A stretch of DNA of 64,000 nt from Corynebacterium kefirresidentii (GCA_002154655.1 NGUZ01000001.1:434001-498000), one strand, 5' to 3'; shown: positions 42,305-53,316, numbered from the stretch's first letter. Program-made: numbers and translations. Notes: generated from the sequence alone by a model not told the origin.

Positions 42305-42348
42305 TTGATTGCCATCAAGACTGAGGCTCGGAAATGTCCGACCGGACA
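42305..42348. promoter_or_regulatory. Two inverted repeats upstream of lldP
   Basis: TTGAT-TGCC-ATCAA at 42305-42318 and TGTCCG-AC-CGGACA at 42335-42348 are perfect inverted repeats about 180-220 bases upstream of lldP. They resemble operators, but I cannot match either to a known regulator. Neither fits the described corynebacterial LldR pattern in an obvious way. Confidence 0.4.
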
Positions 42349-42376
42349 GAGGCGGGCGTAACCCATGAGGATATAC

Positions 42377-42392
42377 AGTGATATATTTCACG
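42377..42392. promoter_or_regulatory. CRP/GlxR-type binding site between lldP and gap
   Basis: GTGA-TATATT-TCAC at 42378-42391 matches the core of the TGTGA-N6-TCACA site bound by the corynebacterial cAMP regulator GlxR, with the outermost base of each half differing. It lies about 250 bases upstream of lldP and 275 upstream of gap, so it could act on either gene. Confidence 0.55.
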
Positions 42393-42411
42393 TTAACGGT
42401 GTCAAGGCCAC

Positions 42412-42448
42412 ATAAACCCACGTGTTCGGGCGTATCCAGCGGGTTTAT
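42412..42448. repeat. Perfect 8-bp inverted repeat in the lldP-gap gap
   Basis: ATAAACCC (42412-42419) and GGGTTTAT (42441-42448) are perfectly complementary across 21 bases. There is no T-tract. It could be an operator pair or a cruciform/hairpin. The remainder of 42127-42667 contains no believable ORF; most of it looks regulatory. Confidence 0.45.
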
Positions 42449-42542
42449 GCCGGGGAAATAAAAAGGATCGGGAAAGTGTACGCTCTTTTGGATAATCTGT
42501 CATCCGATAGTTCTCAAGGCTGCTAGCGCACTGCACTGTTAA

Positions 42543-43675
<1,133 letters not shown>

Positions 43676-43794
43676 ACTTAGAGCTTTAATAATGAGAGTC
43701 CGGCCCCGATGCAAGCCTAAACGGCATTGTGTCGCGGCCGGTATTCTTATATCTACAGCCTTGTGAACAATCCGAATTTAAGAAGGAGAAAATA

Positions 43795-45021
43795 ATGGCT
43801 TTCCAGACTCTGGATGATCTTCTCAAGGAAGGCGTCGAATCTCGCCACGTCCTTGTTCGTTCTGATTTCAATGTTCCCCTCGATGAAGAAGGAAACATTA
43901 CTGACCCGGGACGCATTAACGCTTCTCTTCCCACCATCAAGGCTTTGGTGGAAGGCGGCGCTAAGGTCATTCTTTCCGCGCACCTTGGCCGCCCCAAGGG
44001 AGAGGTAAACGCTAAGTACTCCTTGGCCCCAGTCGCTGAAGCCCTGTCCGAGGCCCTTGGCCAGTACGTTGCCTTGGCTGGCGATGTCACCGGCGAGGAC
44101 GCTCATGAGCGTGCGAACGGGCTCAACGATGGCGATGTCATGTTGGTGGAAAATGTCCGCTTCGACCCTCGCGAGACCTCCAAGGATGAAGCGGAGCGCG
44201 GCGCATTTGCTGATGAGCTCGTTGCTTTGGCAGCCGATAATGGCGCTTTCGTCTCCGATGGCTTTGGCGTTGTCCACCGTGCCCAGGCATCTGTGTATGA
44301 CGTCGCAAAGCGCCTGCCGGCTTACGCAGGCAAGCTCGTAGAAAAGGAACTCTCCGTCCTTTCCACCGTGGCCCAGAAGCCGGAGCACCCATACGTAGTA
44401 GTACTTGGCGGCGCCAAGGTCTCGGATAAGCTCGGCGTAATTGAGGCGCTAGCAGATAAGGCTGACAAGGTCATTATCGGTGGCGGCATGTGCTACACCC
44501 TTCTGGCCGCCAAGGGCTACAACGTCCAGGAGTCCCTCCTGCAAGAAGACCAGATTGATAACTGCAAGGAGCTGCTCGAACGCTTCGGCGACAAGCTGGT
44601 CCTTCCTGTGGATCTCATTGCCGCAAGCAAGTTCGCAGCGGATGCGGAACACCAGGTTGTCGAGCTCGACGGCATCCCAGAGGGCTGGATGTCCCTAGAC
44701 ATCGGGCCAAAGTCTGTGGAGCACTTCGCAGAGGTGCTTGCTTCTTCCAAGACCGTCTTCTGGAACGGTCCGATGGGTGTCTTCGAAATGGAGGCCTTCT
44801 CCAAGGGCACTGCGGGCGTCGCGCAGGCTATTATCGACGCCACCGAAAACAACGGCTCCTTCTCGGTTGTCGGTGGCGGCGATTCCGCGGCCTCCGTGCG
44901 CATGCTCGGCCTGGACGAGGATGGCTTTAGCCACATCTCCACCGGTGGCGGCGCCTCCCTTGAGTACCTTGAGGGCAAGGAGCTTCCGGGCGTCTCCGTC
45001 CTTGAAGCCCAGATTTACTGA
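43795..45021 (+). CDS. pgk: Phosphoglycerate kinase
   Basis: 408 residues from the ATG at 43795 ([13 protein letters not shown]) with AAGAAGGAG upstream. It transfers phosphate from 1,3-bisphosphoglycerate to ADP. The conserved [35 protein letters not shown] and [10 protein letters not shown] segments are all present. The 119-base gap after gap may hold a processing site or a second promoter. tpiA follows 26 bases later. Confidence 0.96.
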   Translation: MAFQTLDDLLKEGVESRHVLVRSDFNVPLDEEGNITDPGRINASLPTIKALVEGGAKVILSAHLGRPKGEVNAKYSLAPVAEALSEALGQYVALAGDVTGEDAHERANGLNDGDVMLVENVRFDPRETSKDEAERGAFADELVALAADNGAFVSDGFGVVHRAQASVYDVAKRLPAYAGKLVEKELSVLSTVAQKPEHPYVVVLGGAKVSDKLGVIEALADKADKVIIGGGMCYTLLAAKGYNVQESLLQEDQIDNCKELLERFGDKLVLPVDLIAASKFAADAEHQVVELDGIPEGWMSLDIGPKSVEHFAEVLASSKTVFWNGPMGVFEMEAFSKGTAGVAQAIIDATENNGSFSVVGGGDSAASVRMLGLDEDGFSHISTGGGASLEYLEGKELPGVSVLEAQIY

Positions 45022-45047
45022 GCACGGCCAAAAAGAGAGGAAAAATC

Positions 45048-45830
45048 ATGGCACGTACGCCACTTATCGCAGGTAACTGGAAGATGAACCTCGACCACGT
45101 CGAGGCTATCGGTTCCGTTCAAAAGTTTGCGTTCTCCCTGCCCAAGGACTACTACGAAAAGGTCGACGTGGCTTATATGGTCCCGTTTACCGATATTCGC
45201 ACCATCCAGACGCTGGTAGAAGGCGACAAGTTGCAGATCACCTACGGTGCGCAGGACATCTCTAAGCATGAGTCTGGCGCCTTCACCGGCGAGGTATCTG
45301 GTCACATGCTAGCCAAGCTCGGCTGCAACTGGGTAGTCGTGGGGCACTCGGAGCGCCGTCAGTATCATGGCGAGACCGATAAGCTCGTCGCAGAAAAGGC
45401 CGCCGCAGCCTTGGATAATGACATTAGCCCCATCGTGTGCGTAGGCGAGCCACTGGCTGTTCGCGAGGCTGGTACTCACGTGGACTACGTGGTTAACCAG
45501 ACCCGTAATTCTTTGGCTGGCCTTAGCGCTGAGCAGCTTGCCAAGACCGTCATTGCTTATGAGCCGGTCTGGGCCATTGGTACCGGCAAGGTAGCCTCCG
45601 CAGACGATGCACAAGAGGTTTGTGCCGCCATCCGCGAGCTCGTGAAAGAGCTCGCCGGTGACGAGGTAGCGGAAGGCATTCGTATTCTCTACGGCGGCTC
45701 CGTCAAGGTTGATTCCGTTGCGGAGATCGTCAGCAAGCCAGACGTAGACGGCGGCCTCATCGGTGGCGCCTCCTTGGTGGGCGAAGAGTTTGCCAAGTTG
45801 GCTGCCAACGCAGCTAATGCCCTGAACTAA
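45048..45830 (+). CDS. tpiA: Triosephosphate isomerase
   Basis: 260 residues. It interconverts dihydroxyacetone phosphate and glyceraldehyde 3-phosphate. The catalytic residues are present: K12 in GNWKMN, H100 in VVGHSERRQ and E172 in [11 protein letters not shown]. The phosphate loop YGGSVK lies near the C-terminus. It is the last enzyme gene of the glycolytic operon and is followed by a long GC-rich hairpin. Confidence 0.96.
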   Translation: MARTPLIAGNWKMNLDHVEAIGSVQKFAFSLPKDYYEKVDVAYMVPFTDIRTIQTLVEGDKLQITYGAQDISKHESGAFTGEVSGHMLAKLGCNWVVVGHSERRQYHGETDKLVAEKAAAALDNDISPIVCVGEPLAVREAGTHVDYVVNQTRNSLAGLSAEQLAKTVIAYEPVWAIGTGKVASADDAQEVCAAIRELVKELAGDEVAEGIRILYGGSVKVDSVAEIVSKPDVDGGLIGGASLVGEEFAKLAANAANALN

Positions 45831-45862
45831 CAGGAGTTATCACCTGTCACAGGTTCGCGTTC

Positions 45863-45893
45863 GGCGCGGGTTGGAATGGTTCCAGCCCGCGCC
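45863..45893 (+). terminator. GC-rich hairpin after tpiA
   Basis: The arms 45863-45876 and 45880-45893 are perfectly complementary over 14 bases (GGCGCGGGTTGGAA and TTCCAGCCCGCGCC) around a three-base loop. No T-tract follows, so it may act as a transcription barrier, an mRNA 3' stabiliser or a partial terminator between tpiA and secG. Confidence 0.55.
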
Positions 45894-46013
45894 ATCGTGT
45901 ACAGTGGGCCGGTGTGACTGCTTTGCTGGACGCAAAGCCTAAAAGTACGATTCCGCGCTAGTGGGTGGCAAGAGTCAACCACAAGGCGCACGTTAGAAAT
46001 AAGGATTATCCTC

Positions 46014-46247
46014 ATGGTCTTGGCACTGGAAATCATCTTGGTCATCGCAGCTATTTTGATGTCCATCTTCGTGCTGCTGCACAAAGGTAAAGGCGGCGGC
46101 CTGTCCAGCCTCTTCGGCGGTGGCGTGCAGTCGAACCTTTCCGGCTCGACCGTCGTGGAAAAGAACCTGGATCGCTATACTGTGGTGATGGTTATTATCT
46201 GGCTGGCCTGCATTGTGGGCCTAAACCTGATCCAAGCCTTCGCTTAA
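46014..46247 (+). CDS. secG: Preprotein translocase subunit SecG
   Basis: 77 residues with two membrane segments (about 3-21 and 55-74). They flank a Gly-rich cytoplasmic loop with LLHKGKGGGLSSLFGGG, the SecG signature. It is the small accessory subunit of the SecYEG channel. Its location after tpiA is the common actinobacterial arrangement. The 183-base gap and hairpin upstream suggest a separate promoter. Confidence 0.93.
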   Translation: MVLALEIILVIAAILMSIFVLLHKGKGGGLSSLFGGGVQSNLSGSTVVEKNLDRYTVVMVIIWLACIVGLNLIQAFA

Positions 46248-46265
46248 GCGAAAGCCAGCATAGCT

Positions 46266-46343
46266 AAAGCGCCGACACTAGCTTCCAACCACTAAGTTTC
46301 CGATGGGAACTGAAAGTGGGGAAGCGGTGTTGGCGCTTTTCGT
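46266..46343 (+). terminator. Terminator of secG
   Basis: Outer arms AAAGCGCCGACAC (46266-46278) and GTGTTGGCGCTTT (46327-46339) pair with one G-T wobble. An inner stem is also visible in the loop (AGTTTCC/GGGAACT). The plus strand reads TTTTCGTTT at the end. Confidence 0.7.
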
Positions 46344-46358
46344 TTGGCGTCAGGCGCT

Positions 46359-46387
46359 AAAAAGCAGCGTGCCCGCACGCACACTGC
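46359..46387 (-). terminator. Terminator of the pgl end of the pentose-phosphate operon
   Basis: On the minus strand the arms GCAG...CTGC with an inner GCGTG/CACGC stem form a hairpin. It is followed by TTTTT (complement of 46359-46363). It lies just past the pgl stop at 46399. Confidence 0.65.
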
Positions 46388-46398
46388 GGTTTTCCCGC

Positions 46399-47160
46399 TT
46401 ATAACTCGGAAGCAGCGTCGTCGGTGAGGAAGAGAACGGTTTCCTTCCTACCGTGTACGCCGGCTGCCGGCCAATCCTCGGCCGCAGCGCCCTCTACCAC
46501 GTGCTTGGCCGCTTCCGACTTGGCAGCGCCGGCCACAAGGAGCCAGATGCGATCGGATTTGTTGACGGCTGGAAGGGTGAGGGTAATGCGCTCGCTGGGT
46601 GGCTTTGGCGAATCGTGGACGGGAACAGCAAGTTCCTCTTGCTCTCGAATAGCGGAGGAATGGGGGAACAAGGAATTAATATGGCCCTCTTCGCCCATGC
46701 CTAGCAGGTGTAGGTCGAAACCGTGAGGGGCAAATTCCTTCAATTCCGGCTCATATGCGCTTGCCGCTGCTTCCATCGACACCGCGCCCAGGTCAAAACC
46801 GTGAATATTTTGGTTTGGGATATCTACGTGGTTGAGCAACGCATTGCGTGCCTGGCCCTCATTAGAATCTGCGTCGGAGACGGGTACATTGCGTTCGTCG
46901 CCGAAGAAAACGTGAACACGCGACCAATCGATGCGCTGAGCAGGAAAATTTTCACCTTGCTGCTGTGCGGCGAAATCCAAACGGGCCAACTCGTGGAGAA
47001 CGCCAATTCCGGCTCCGCCGCCAGTGAGAACAACACGCGCTACACCATCGTCGTGGAGGCCGCCACCCGATGCTTGGATACGCGCTACGGTATCCACGAA
47101 TTTCAGTGCGGCCTGGGAGATAAGGTCATCCACATCGCTCACGCGGTGAAGAGTTACCAT
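46399..47160 (-). CDS. pgl: 6-phosphogluconolactonase
   Basis: 253 residues of the DevB/SOL type. It hydrolyses 6-phosphogluconolactone after Zwf. Motifs include VVLTGGGAGIGVL near the N-terminus, FFGDERNVPVSDADSN, and LLGMGEEGHINSLFP. It is the last gene of tkt-tal-zwf-opcA-pgl, 41 bases after opcA. Confidence 0.94.
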   Translation of the reverse strand: MVTLHRVSDVDDLISQAALKFVDTVARIQASGGGLHDDGVARVVLTGGGAGIGVLHELARLDFAAQQQGENFPAQRIDWSRVHVFFGDERNVPVSDADSNEGQARNALLNHVDIPNQNIHGFDLGAVSMEAAASAYEPELKEFAPHGFDLHLLGMGEEGHINSLFPHSSAIREQEELAVPVHDSPKPPSERITLTLPAVNKSDRIWLLVAGAAKSEAAKHVVEGAAAEDWPAAGVHGRKETVLFLTDDAASEL

Positions 47161-47201
47161 TATGTATCGCTATCCTTTACAAAGATTCAGATTAAAGCCG
47201 T

Positions 47202-48137
47202 TTACTGATTACTGTAGTCTACCTGGGCTAGTGCACGGAGCGCTTGTGCATAGGTTTTATCGGCGTCCAAATGGCGCAGTTCTTCAGAAAGCACCTCAGC
47301 TTGTGACCGCTTATTGAGGCTCACCAAGGATTCCGGCGAACCCGGGACACACACACGCACCGTGCGCTCGTCAATGACATCCACGTCGACGTGGGTTGTT
47401 TCCCGATTGAACCGCAAGTGAGTCACCGGGAAGTGGTCCTCCCCGGAGTCGGCCACCGTGCGATTAACGGGAACCGCCAAGCGGTCGAGCAACCATCCGG
47501 CGGCGAAATCTGGGGCTGGGTGGCCAGCAGGACCCGCTACCTCTACTGACTTCACTGGCTCGTGGGGATGGCGGTCCAGGGCGGAGGCAACGACACCGCG
47601 CCACAAGGTGATGGCAGCCCAAGACATATCGGAGTCTCCCGGCGTGTACCCGGCAGAGAGGGTGCGGAGATCTTCGCCGGTCACGCGGCCGTCGAAGGCG
47701 ACGTTGGTAATGCGGCGCTGAGCTAGCTTTCCCACCGAGCTGGAGGCAGGGTCCGGTGGGCACAGAGTAGGCCACCAGGCGACCAGCGGGGTATCAGGTA
47801 GTAGCAGCGGCGTGACTACTGCTTCGTCTTGGTTTGCCAAAGCACCGTGCAACTTCATGATGACCATCTCGGAGGCACCTGCTTCACCGCCCACGCGCAG
47901 CTGCGCGTCAAGGTGGGTTTCTACCTGCGGGTCTCCCGTCACCACGACCAACACGCGCGACGGGTGTTCGTGGGAGGCATCGCGCACGGAGTCGAGAATG
48001 CTTTCGAGGTCATCTTCCTCACGGGCCGCCACGATGAGAGTGAGCACACGACCGGTAGTCAGGGTGTAATGTTCTTGCGCCTCTACTAACTTCTTGGAGA
48101 TTTCACGCGTAGTGGTATTGGGCAATGGAATAATCAT
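47202..48137 (-). CDS. opcA: Glucose-6-phosphate dehydrogenase assembly protein OpcA
   Basis: 311 residues. OpcA proteins activate or assemble glucose-6-phosphate dehydrogenase in cyanobacteria and actinobacteria. The protein starts MIIPLPNTTTREISKKLVEA and has the family segments LVAWWPTLCPPDPAS and DMSWAAITLWRGVVAS. AGGAGGG lies seven bases before the ATG. It sits 14 bases after zwf, as in C. glutamicum, where OpcA and Zwf form a complex. Confidence 0.93.
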   Translation of the reverse strand: MIIPLPNTTTREISKKLVEAQEHYTLTTGRVLTLIVAAREEDDLESILDSVRDASHEHPSRVLVVVTGDPQVETHLDAQLRVGGEAGASEMVIMKLHGALANQDEAVVTPLLLPDTPLVAWWPTLCPPDPASSSVGKLAQRRITNVAFDGRVTGEDLRTLSAGYTPGDSDMSWAAITLWRGVVASALDRHPHEPVKSVEVAGPAGHPAPDFAAGWLLDRLAVPVNRTVADSGEDHFPVTHLRFNRETTHVDVDVIDERTVRVCVPGSPESLVSLNKRSQAEVLSEELRHLDADKTYAQALRALAQVDYSNQ

Positions 48138-48151
48138 TGTCTGCGTCCCTC

Positions 48152-49684
48152 CTATGGGCGGCGCCAGGAGTGACCCCGGCGACGCAGTATTTTATCGGCG
48201 GATTCTGGTCCCCAGGTGCCAGCGCGGTACTCCTCGGGCTGTCCTGCTTCGGCCCAGTAGTCGATGATGGGGTCCAAAATCGACCAGGAAAGTTCTACCT
48301 CTTCATTGGTGGGGAATAGCGAAGACTCGTCCAAGAGGGCATCCAAGATCAATCGCTCATAGGCCTCCGGGGATTCCTCGGTAAAGGCCTCGGCGTAGGC
48401 AAAGTCCATATTGACGTCGCGCACCTCCATAGTGGAGCCGGGCACCTTGGAGCCAAAGCGCATGGTGACACCTTCATCCGGTTGTACGCGGATAACGACC
48501 GCGTTTCTGCCCAGCGCATCGGTTTGACCATCGACGAATGGCTGGTTAGGAGCCGCCTTGAAAACTAGCGCAATCTCGGTCACTCTGCGGCCCAAGCGCT
48601 TGCCCGTTCGCAGGTAGAAAGGTACTCCTCCCCAGCGGCGGGAGTTGACTTCCAAGGTGCAGGCAGCGTAAGTCTCCGTTGTGGATTCCGGATCGAAGCC
48701 TTCTTCCTCGCGCAAACCCTTGACAAACTCGGAGCCTTGCCACCCCGCGGAATATTGGCCGCGAGCAGTGGTCTTATTCAGAGGATGAACGGCGTGGGTA
48801 GCGCGCAAGACCTTTACCTTTTCAGCCCGCAATTCCTCCGGCTCGAAGGACGACGGTTCTTCCATCGCGACGAGGGCCAAGAGCTGCAAAAGATGGTTTT
48901 GGATGACGTCTCGAGCCGCGCCGATGCCATCATAGTAGCCAGCGCGACCGCCTAGGCCGATGTCTTCAGCCATGGTGATTTGGACGTGATCGATATAGTG
49001 GGCATTCCACATAGGCTCAAAAATCTGATTTGCAAAGCGCAAAGCCAATATATTTTGTACCGTTTCTTTGCCCAGATAGTGGTCGATGCGGAATACCGCG
49101 GACTCAGGAAAGACAGCGTTGACAATCTCATTGAGCTTGCGCGCAGATTCCTGGTCATGGCCGAAAGGCTTTTCAATGATGACGCGGCGCCATGAGTCTG
49201 CAACGGAGTTGGCCATACCCACGCGCTCAAGCTGGTGGCAGATATTGGAGAAAAACTCCGGTGGAACGGAAAGGTAATATGCCCAGTTGCTGCCGGTTCC
49301 TCGCTCTCGATCTAGCTCACCCAAGCGGGCGGAGAGGCGATCGAAGCCGGTATCATCGAAGGAACCTTGGACAAATTCGATGCCCTGTGACAGGTGCTGC
49401 CAGACATCTTCATTAAATTCGGTGCGCGAGCCCGCCACCACAGCTGACCGTACGTAGTCACAAAATGCGACTTTGTCCCAGTCTCGGCGACCATAACCCA
49501 CAAGGGTAAAGCCAGCGGGCAGGAGACCTCGGCTCGCTAGGTCGTAGATTGCGGGCAGAAGCTTTTTATATGCTAGGTCACCGGTAACGCCGAAGATGAC
49601 CATGCCCGCGGGTCCTGCGATTCGCGGCAATCGCTTGTCGCTGGCATTGCGCAAGGGGTTGACCCAAGCGGCTGAGTCGGTCAC
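48152..49684 (-). CDS. zwf: Glucose-6-phosphate 1-dehydrogenase
   Basis: 510 residues. It oxidises glucose 6-phosphate to the lactone and is the main NADPH source of the oxidative pentose pathway. The nucleotide loop GVTGDLAYKK is at 32-41, EKPFG at 171-175, and the substrate motif RIDHYLGKE at 199-207. The start is GTG with AGGAAGGA upstream. A -10-like element overlapped by an inverted repeat lies about 40 bases upstream, so it may be transcribed from its own promoter as well as from tkt. Confidence 0.95.
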   Translation of the reverse strand: MTDSAAWVNPLRNASDKRLPRIAGPAGMVIFGVTGDLAYKKLLPAIYDLASRGLLPAGFTLVGYGRRDWDKVAFCDYVRSAVVAGSRTEFNEDVWQHLSQGIEFVQGSFDDTGFDRLSARLGELDRERGTGSNWAYYLSVPPEFFSNICHQLERVGMANSVADSWRRVIIEKPFGHDQESARKLNEIVNAVFPESAVFRIDHYLGKETVQNILALRFANQIFEPMWNAHYIDHVQITMAEDIGLGGRAGYYDGIGAARDVIQNHLLQLLALVAMEEPSSFEPEELRAEKVKVLRATHAVHPLNKTTARGQYSAGWQGSEFVKGLREEEGFDPESTTETYAACTLEVNSRRWGGVPFYLRTGKRLGRRVTEIALVFKAAPNQPFVDGQTDALGRNAVVIRVQPDEGVTMRFGSKVPGSTMEVRDVNMDFAYAEAFTEESPEAYERLILDALLDESSLFPTNEEVELSWSILDPIIDYWAEAGQPEEYRAGTWGPESADKILRRRGHSWRRP

Positions 49685-49723
49685 GAAGAATCCTTCCTGA
49701 GTTTATGGGCTTTTAGCTCGCTA

Positions 49724-49735
49724 ATATTCTAGCGG
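49724..49735 (-). promoter_or_regulatory. zwf promoter -10 inside an inverted repeat
   Basis: TAGAAT on the minus strand (49731-49726) lies about 42 bases before the zwf start codon. It is embedded in the inverted repeat CGCTA-ATATTC-TAGCG (49719-49734 on the plus strand), so a repressor bound there would cover the -10 element. No clear -35 hexamer was identified. Confidence 0.45.
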
Positions 49736-49741
49736 CAGAAT

Positions 49742-49765
49742 GCCCCGCCGAATTTTCGGCGGGGC
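49742..49765. terminator. Perfect hairpin between tal and zwf
   Basis: GCCCCGCCGAA (49742-49752) and TTCGGCGGGGC (49755-49765) pair perfectly over 11 bases, leaving a two-base centre. No T-tract follows on either strand. It lies 18 bases past the tal stop and probably ends or attenuates transcription from tkt-tal before zwf. Confidence 0.6.
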
Positions 49766-49783
49766 ACAAGTCACACGGCTAGT

Positions 49784-50869
49784 TTACGCGAGTCGTTCCT
49801 CAATGGAAGCAAGTAGTTCTTTCCAAGCGGCAACAAACTTTTCTACCCCCTCGCGCTCCAGCACGGAAAAGACATCGTCGAAATCAATGCCAACCTCGTT
49901 TAGCTGGGCAAAGACGCTTTCTGCCGCCTCTCGGCTGCCTGATAGGGCATCGCCGTGAAGATTGCCTTGGTCGAGAACCGCATCGATGGTCTTTTCAGGC
50001 ATGGTGTTGACCGTATGCGGACCGGCCAGCTCAGATACGTACAAGGTGGCTGGGTAATCGGGATTTTTCACACCGGTCGAAGCCCACAATGGACGCTGAA
50101 GGTGGGAGCCTTCTGGCAAGTCGGCGTCGTCAAGCAAAGTGTCCTGGAAGAGGGCATAGGCGCACTGTGCATTGGCGACGCCCGCCTTGCCCCGCAGCGC
50201 TAGGGCTTGCTCGCTGCCAATTGCCTCCAAGCGCTTGTCTACTTCGGTATCCAAACGGGAAACGAAGAAGGACGCTACGGAGTGGATAGTTGCGACGTCC
50301 TTTCCGGACTCGGCAGCACGCTTGAGACCGGTACGGAAGGCCTCGATGACAGCGCGGTAGCGTTCCACAGAGAAAATGAGGGTGACATTGACGCTGATAC
50401 CTTCCGCCAGGGCATCCTCAATGGCTGGGAGGGAGCCGGTGGTGGCTGGAATCTTGATCATGACATTAGGGCGATCTACCTTCGACCACAGCTCACGGGC
50501 CTGTTCGAGTGTGGCGGTAGGGTCATCCGAAATTCGCGGATCGACCTCTATGGATACACGGCCATCTGCCCCATCAGTGGAGGAGTAAATATCCGCAAGG
50601 AGGTCACACGCATTTTGAACGTCTTCGATGGCAAGAGCGTATACCGCGTCATCGGCGCTGGCCTTTGACTCCTTTAGTGTTGCCAGCTCGGCGTCGTAGG
50701 CGGTGCCATTGGTCATCGCCGCAGCGAAAATCGCTGGGTTGGTGGTCACGCCCACGATGGACTTGGTCGAAATGATTTCCTTGAGGTTGCCGGAAACTAG
50801 GCGCTCGCGAGAAAGGTCATCGAGCCAGGTCGAGGTTCCCAGCTGGGCAAGTTCGGAGATGTGGTTCAT
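49784..50869 (-). CDS. tal: Transaldolase
   Basis: 361 residues, the long actinobacterial form. It transfers a three-carbon dihydroxyacetone unit between sugar phosphates. The Schiff-base lysine is K139 in NVMIKIPAT. TSTWLDDLSRERL near the N-terminus, VGVTTNPAIF (39-48) and ISVNVTLIFSVERY are all conserved. It lies 28 bases after tkt and is co-transcribed with it. Confidence 0.95.
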   Translation of the reverse strand: MNHISELAQLGTSTWLDDLSRERLVSGNLKEIISTKSIVGVTTNPAIFAAAMTNGTAYDAELATLKESKASADDAVYALAIEDVQNACDLLADIYSSTDGADGRVSIEVDPRISDDPTATLEQARELWSKVDRPNVMIKIPATTGSLPAIEDALAEGISVNVTLIFSVERYRAVIEAFRTGLKRAAESGKDVATIHSVASFFVSRLDTEVDKRLEAIGSEQALALRGKAGVANAQCAYALFQDTLLDDADLPEGSHLQRPLWASTGVKNPDYPATLYVSELAGPHTVNTMPEKTIDAVLDQGNLHGDALSGSREAAESVFAQLNEVGIDFDDVFSVLEREGVEKFVAAWKELLASIEERLA

Positions 50870-50897
50870 GCTGTATCCTTATCCAGTCTTGTGGGGG

Positions 50898-53006
50898 TTA
50901 CTTATTCGCGGCGGCTACGGACTCCTGTGCCGCTTTAACTACCGCTGCAGTGGTGAATCCAAACTTTTCAAAGAGCTCGCCTGCAGGAGCAGATGCGCCG
51001 TAGTGCTCAATGGAGATGGTGCGGCCGAAGGAACCGGTGTACTTGTGCCATGGCATTGCAATACCGGCTTCAATGGAAACGCGGGCCTGTACCTTGCTGG
51101 GGAGCACAGATTCGCGGTAAGCGTCATCCTGCTCATCAAACCACTCGAGGCACGGTGCGGACACAACGCGCGTGGCCGTTCCAGCGGCCTCTAGCTCCTT
51201 CGCGGCGGCGACGGCAAGCTGCACCTCAGAGCCTGTAGCAATGAGGATGACATCTGGGGTCTCCTTGGACTCTTCCACCAGAACATAAGCGCCGCGGCGG
51301 ACACCGTCATGTGCCTTTTCCTTGGTGCCTTCCAGCACTGGTAGGCCCTGGCGGCTCAGCGCCAGGCCCTTCGGTGCGGCCTTGTACTCAAGGGCTGCCG
51401 CCCATGCCTGTGCAGTCTCGTTGGCATCCGCAGGGCGGATAACGGACAGGTTAGGAATGGCACGCAGCGCAGAAAGAGTCTCTACTGGCTGGTGGGTAGG
51501 GCCATCTTCGCCCAAACCGATGGAGTCATGGGTCCACACGTAGTAGGTATCGGTCGACATCAGGGAACCCAAGCGCACAGCCGGGTACTGGTACTCGGAG
51601 AAGATAAGGAAGGTGCCGCCGTAGACACGGGTATTACCGTGCAGAGCAATACCGTTCATAATCGCAGACATTGCGTGCTCGCGAATACCGAAGTGCAGGT
51701 TGCGGCCATAGGGTTGAGCCGACCACATATCGGTAGTAATGGCTGCGGGGCCGAAGGAATCCGCGCCCTTGATCACGGTGTTATTAGAACCGGCAAGGTC
51801 GGCAGAACCGCCCCACATCTCCGGTAGAGAAGCTGCCAAGGCCTGGATGGCGGCTTCAGAAGCCTTGCGGGTGGCCAAAGTTTCGCCTGGTTCCCATTCC
51901 GGTAGGTCAGCACCGAAATCTTGTGGCAATTCCCGGGCATTCATGCGGTCAAAAAGTGCCTTATTCTCCGGATGGGCCGCAGCCCATGCGTCGAACTTTT
52001 CTTGCCACGCAGAGTGCTTTTCTGCGCCGCGCTCGCGCAACTTGCGGGTGTGCGCAATGACCTCATCATCGATGTGGAAGCTGCGCTCCGGATCAAAGCC
52101 CAATACTTCCTTGGTGGCAGCTACCTCGTCATCGCCCAACGCAGCACCGTGGACACCGCCGGTATTCATTTTATTCGGGGCAGGGTAGCCGATAACCGTC
52201 TTTACGCGGATGAAGGACGGACGATCGGTTTCTGCTTGAGCAGCCTTGACAGCAGCCTCAATGGCTACGACATCTTCTCCGGATTCCACCGTTTGGACGT
52301 GCCAGCCGTAGGCCTCATATCGGGCCACCACATCTTCATTGAAGGCAATATTTGTATCGTCTTCAATAGAGATTCGGTTATCGTCCCAGAAGACAATCAA
52401 GTTGCCCAGCTTTTGCGTGCCAGCCAGAGAAGAAGCCTCCGCGGTAACGCCTTCTTGTAGGTCGCCATCGGAGGCGATGGTGTAGATGTAGTGATCGAAG
52501 GGGGATTCACCAGCGGGGGCTTCTGGATCGAAAAGGCCGCGCTCCTTACGCGCCGCCATGGCCATTCCAACGGAGGATGCTAGCCCTTGGCCGAGGGGGC
52601 CAGTGGTGATTTCAACACCGTCGGTGTGGTGGACCTCTGGGTGACCTGGGGTGCGTGATCCCCACGTGCGCAACTGCTCGAGGTCTTCCATTTCCAAGCC
52701 AAAGCCGCCCAAGTAGAGCTGGATGTACTGGGTAAGGGAAGAGTGGCCAACCGAAAGTACGAAGCGGTCTCGGCCGGCCCAGTGCACGTCAGCGGGCTCG
52801 TGGTTAATGACGCGCTGGTAGAGCGTGTAGGCGAGGGGAGCGAGTGACATTGCCGTGCCGGGGTGACCCGAACCGCACTTTTGTACCGCGTCGGCGGCTA
52901 GAACTCGCACGGTGTCGATAGCCCGGGTGTCAAGCTCCGACCAATCCTCCGGATAACGGCGCTTGACCATAGATTGGAGGTCTGGGGACAACTTATCTTT
53001 CGACAC
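50898..53006 (-). CDS. tkt: Transketolase
   Basis: 702 residues with a GTG start. It is a thiamine-diphosphate enzyme that moves two-carbon units between sugar phosphates. The cofactor motif SDGDLQEG begins at 179 and ends near FWDDNRIS. Substrate histidines lie in [12 protein letters not shown] (46-57) and GPLGQG (136-141). The pyrimidine-binding and C-terminal domains follow normally. It is the first gene of the pentose-phosphate operon and is divergent from ctaB. On the minus strand the gap upstream contains a TAGACT -10-like element. Confidence 0.96.
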   Translation of the reverse strand: MSKDKLSPDLQSMVKRRYPEDWSELDTRAIDTVRVLAADAVQKCGSGHPGTAMSLAPLAYTLYQRVINHEPADVHWAGRDRFVLSVGHSSLTQYIQLYLGGFGLEMEDLEQLRTWGSRTPGHPEVHHTDGVEITTGPLGQGLASSVGMAMAARKERGLFDPEAPAGESPFDHYIYTIASDGDLQEGVTAEASSLAGTQKLGNLIVFWDDNRISIEDDTNIAFNEDVVARYEAYGWHVQTVESGEDVVAIEAAVKAAQAETDRPSFIRVKTVIGYPAPNKMNTGGVHGAALGDDEVAATKEVLGFDPERSFHIDDEVIAHTRKLRERGAEKHSAWQEKFDAWAAAHPENKALFDRMNARELPQDFGADLPEWEPGETLATRKASEAAIQALAASLPEMWGGSADLAGSNNTVIKGADSFGPAAITTDMWSAQPYGRNLHFGIREHAMSAIMNGIALHGNTRVYGGTFLIFSEYQYPAVRLGSLMSTDTYYVWTHDSIGLGEDGPTHQPVETLSALRAIPNLSVIRPADANETAQAWAAALEYKAAPKGLALSRQGLPVLEGTKEKAHDGVRRGAYVLVEESKETPDVILIATGSEVQLAVAAAKELEAAGTATRVVSAPCLEWFDEQDDAYRESVLPSKVQARVSIEAGIAMPWHKYTGSFGRTISIEHYGASAPAGELFEKFGFTTAAVVKAAQESVAAANK

Positions 53007-53128
53007 GAAAAGCCTCGCTTACGTCTAGGCAAAAAGTACTTAACTTTATTCAGTCTAGTAATTTTTTAACCGGCGGTGCGCAATTATAGAAAGCTAGGCA
53101 TAAACGGTATGCTGGCATGGCTAAGTTG

Positions 53129-53155
53129 AGTGCGCGTAGGCGCTAAGCGCGCACT
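53129..53155 (+). promoter_or_regulatory. Hairpin in the long leader of ctaB
   Basis: AGTGCGCG (53129-53136) and CGCGCACT (53148-53155) are perfectly complementary around an 11-base loop. They lie downstream of a TATGCT -10-like element (53108-53113). The predicted ctaB leader would be about 200 bases and contains this hairpin plus a smaller CGCGC/GCGCG one near 53260-53280. Otherwise the 310-base tkt-ctaB gap holds no gene. Confidence 0.4.
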
Positions 53156-53316
53156 GAATCTAGCGGCCATAGGCCTGTTGTCTTTCGCCACGGCGCCGAA
53201 AACTGTGAGTGAGAGAACTGGAACTTTTTCAAGGGCATGTGCGACCGCTAGGGGTGACCGCGCGCAGGAAGTGCGCGGGACACAGTTCACCAACGTTCAG
53301 ATAGTGGAGGAATCCC

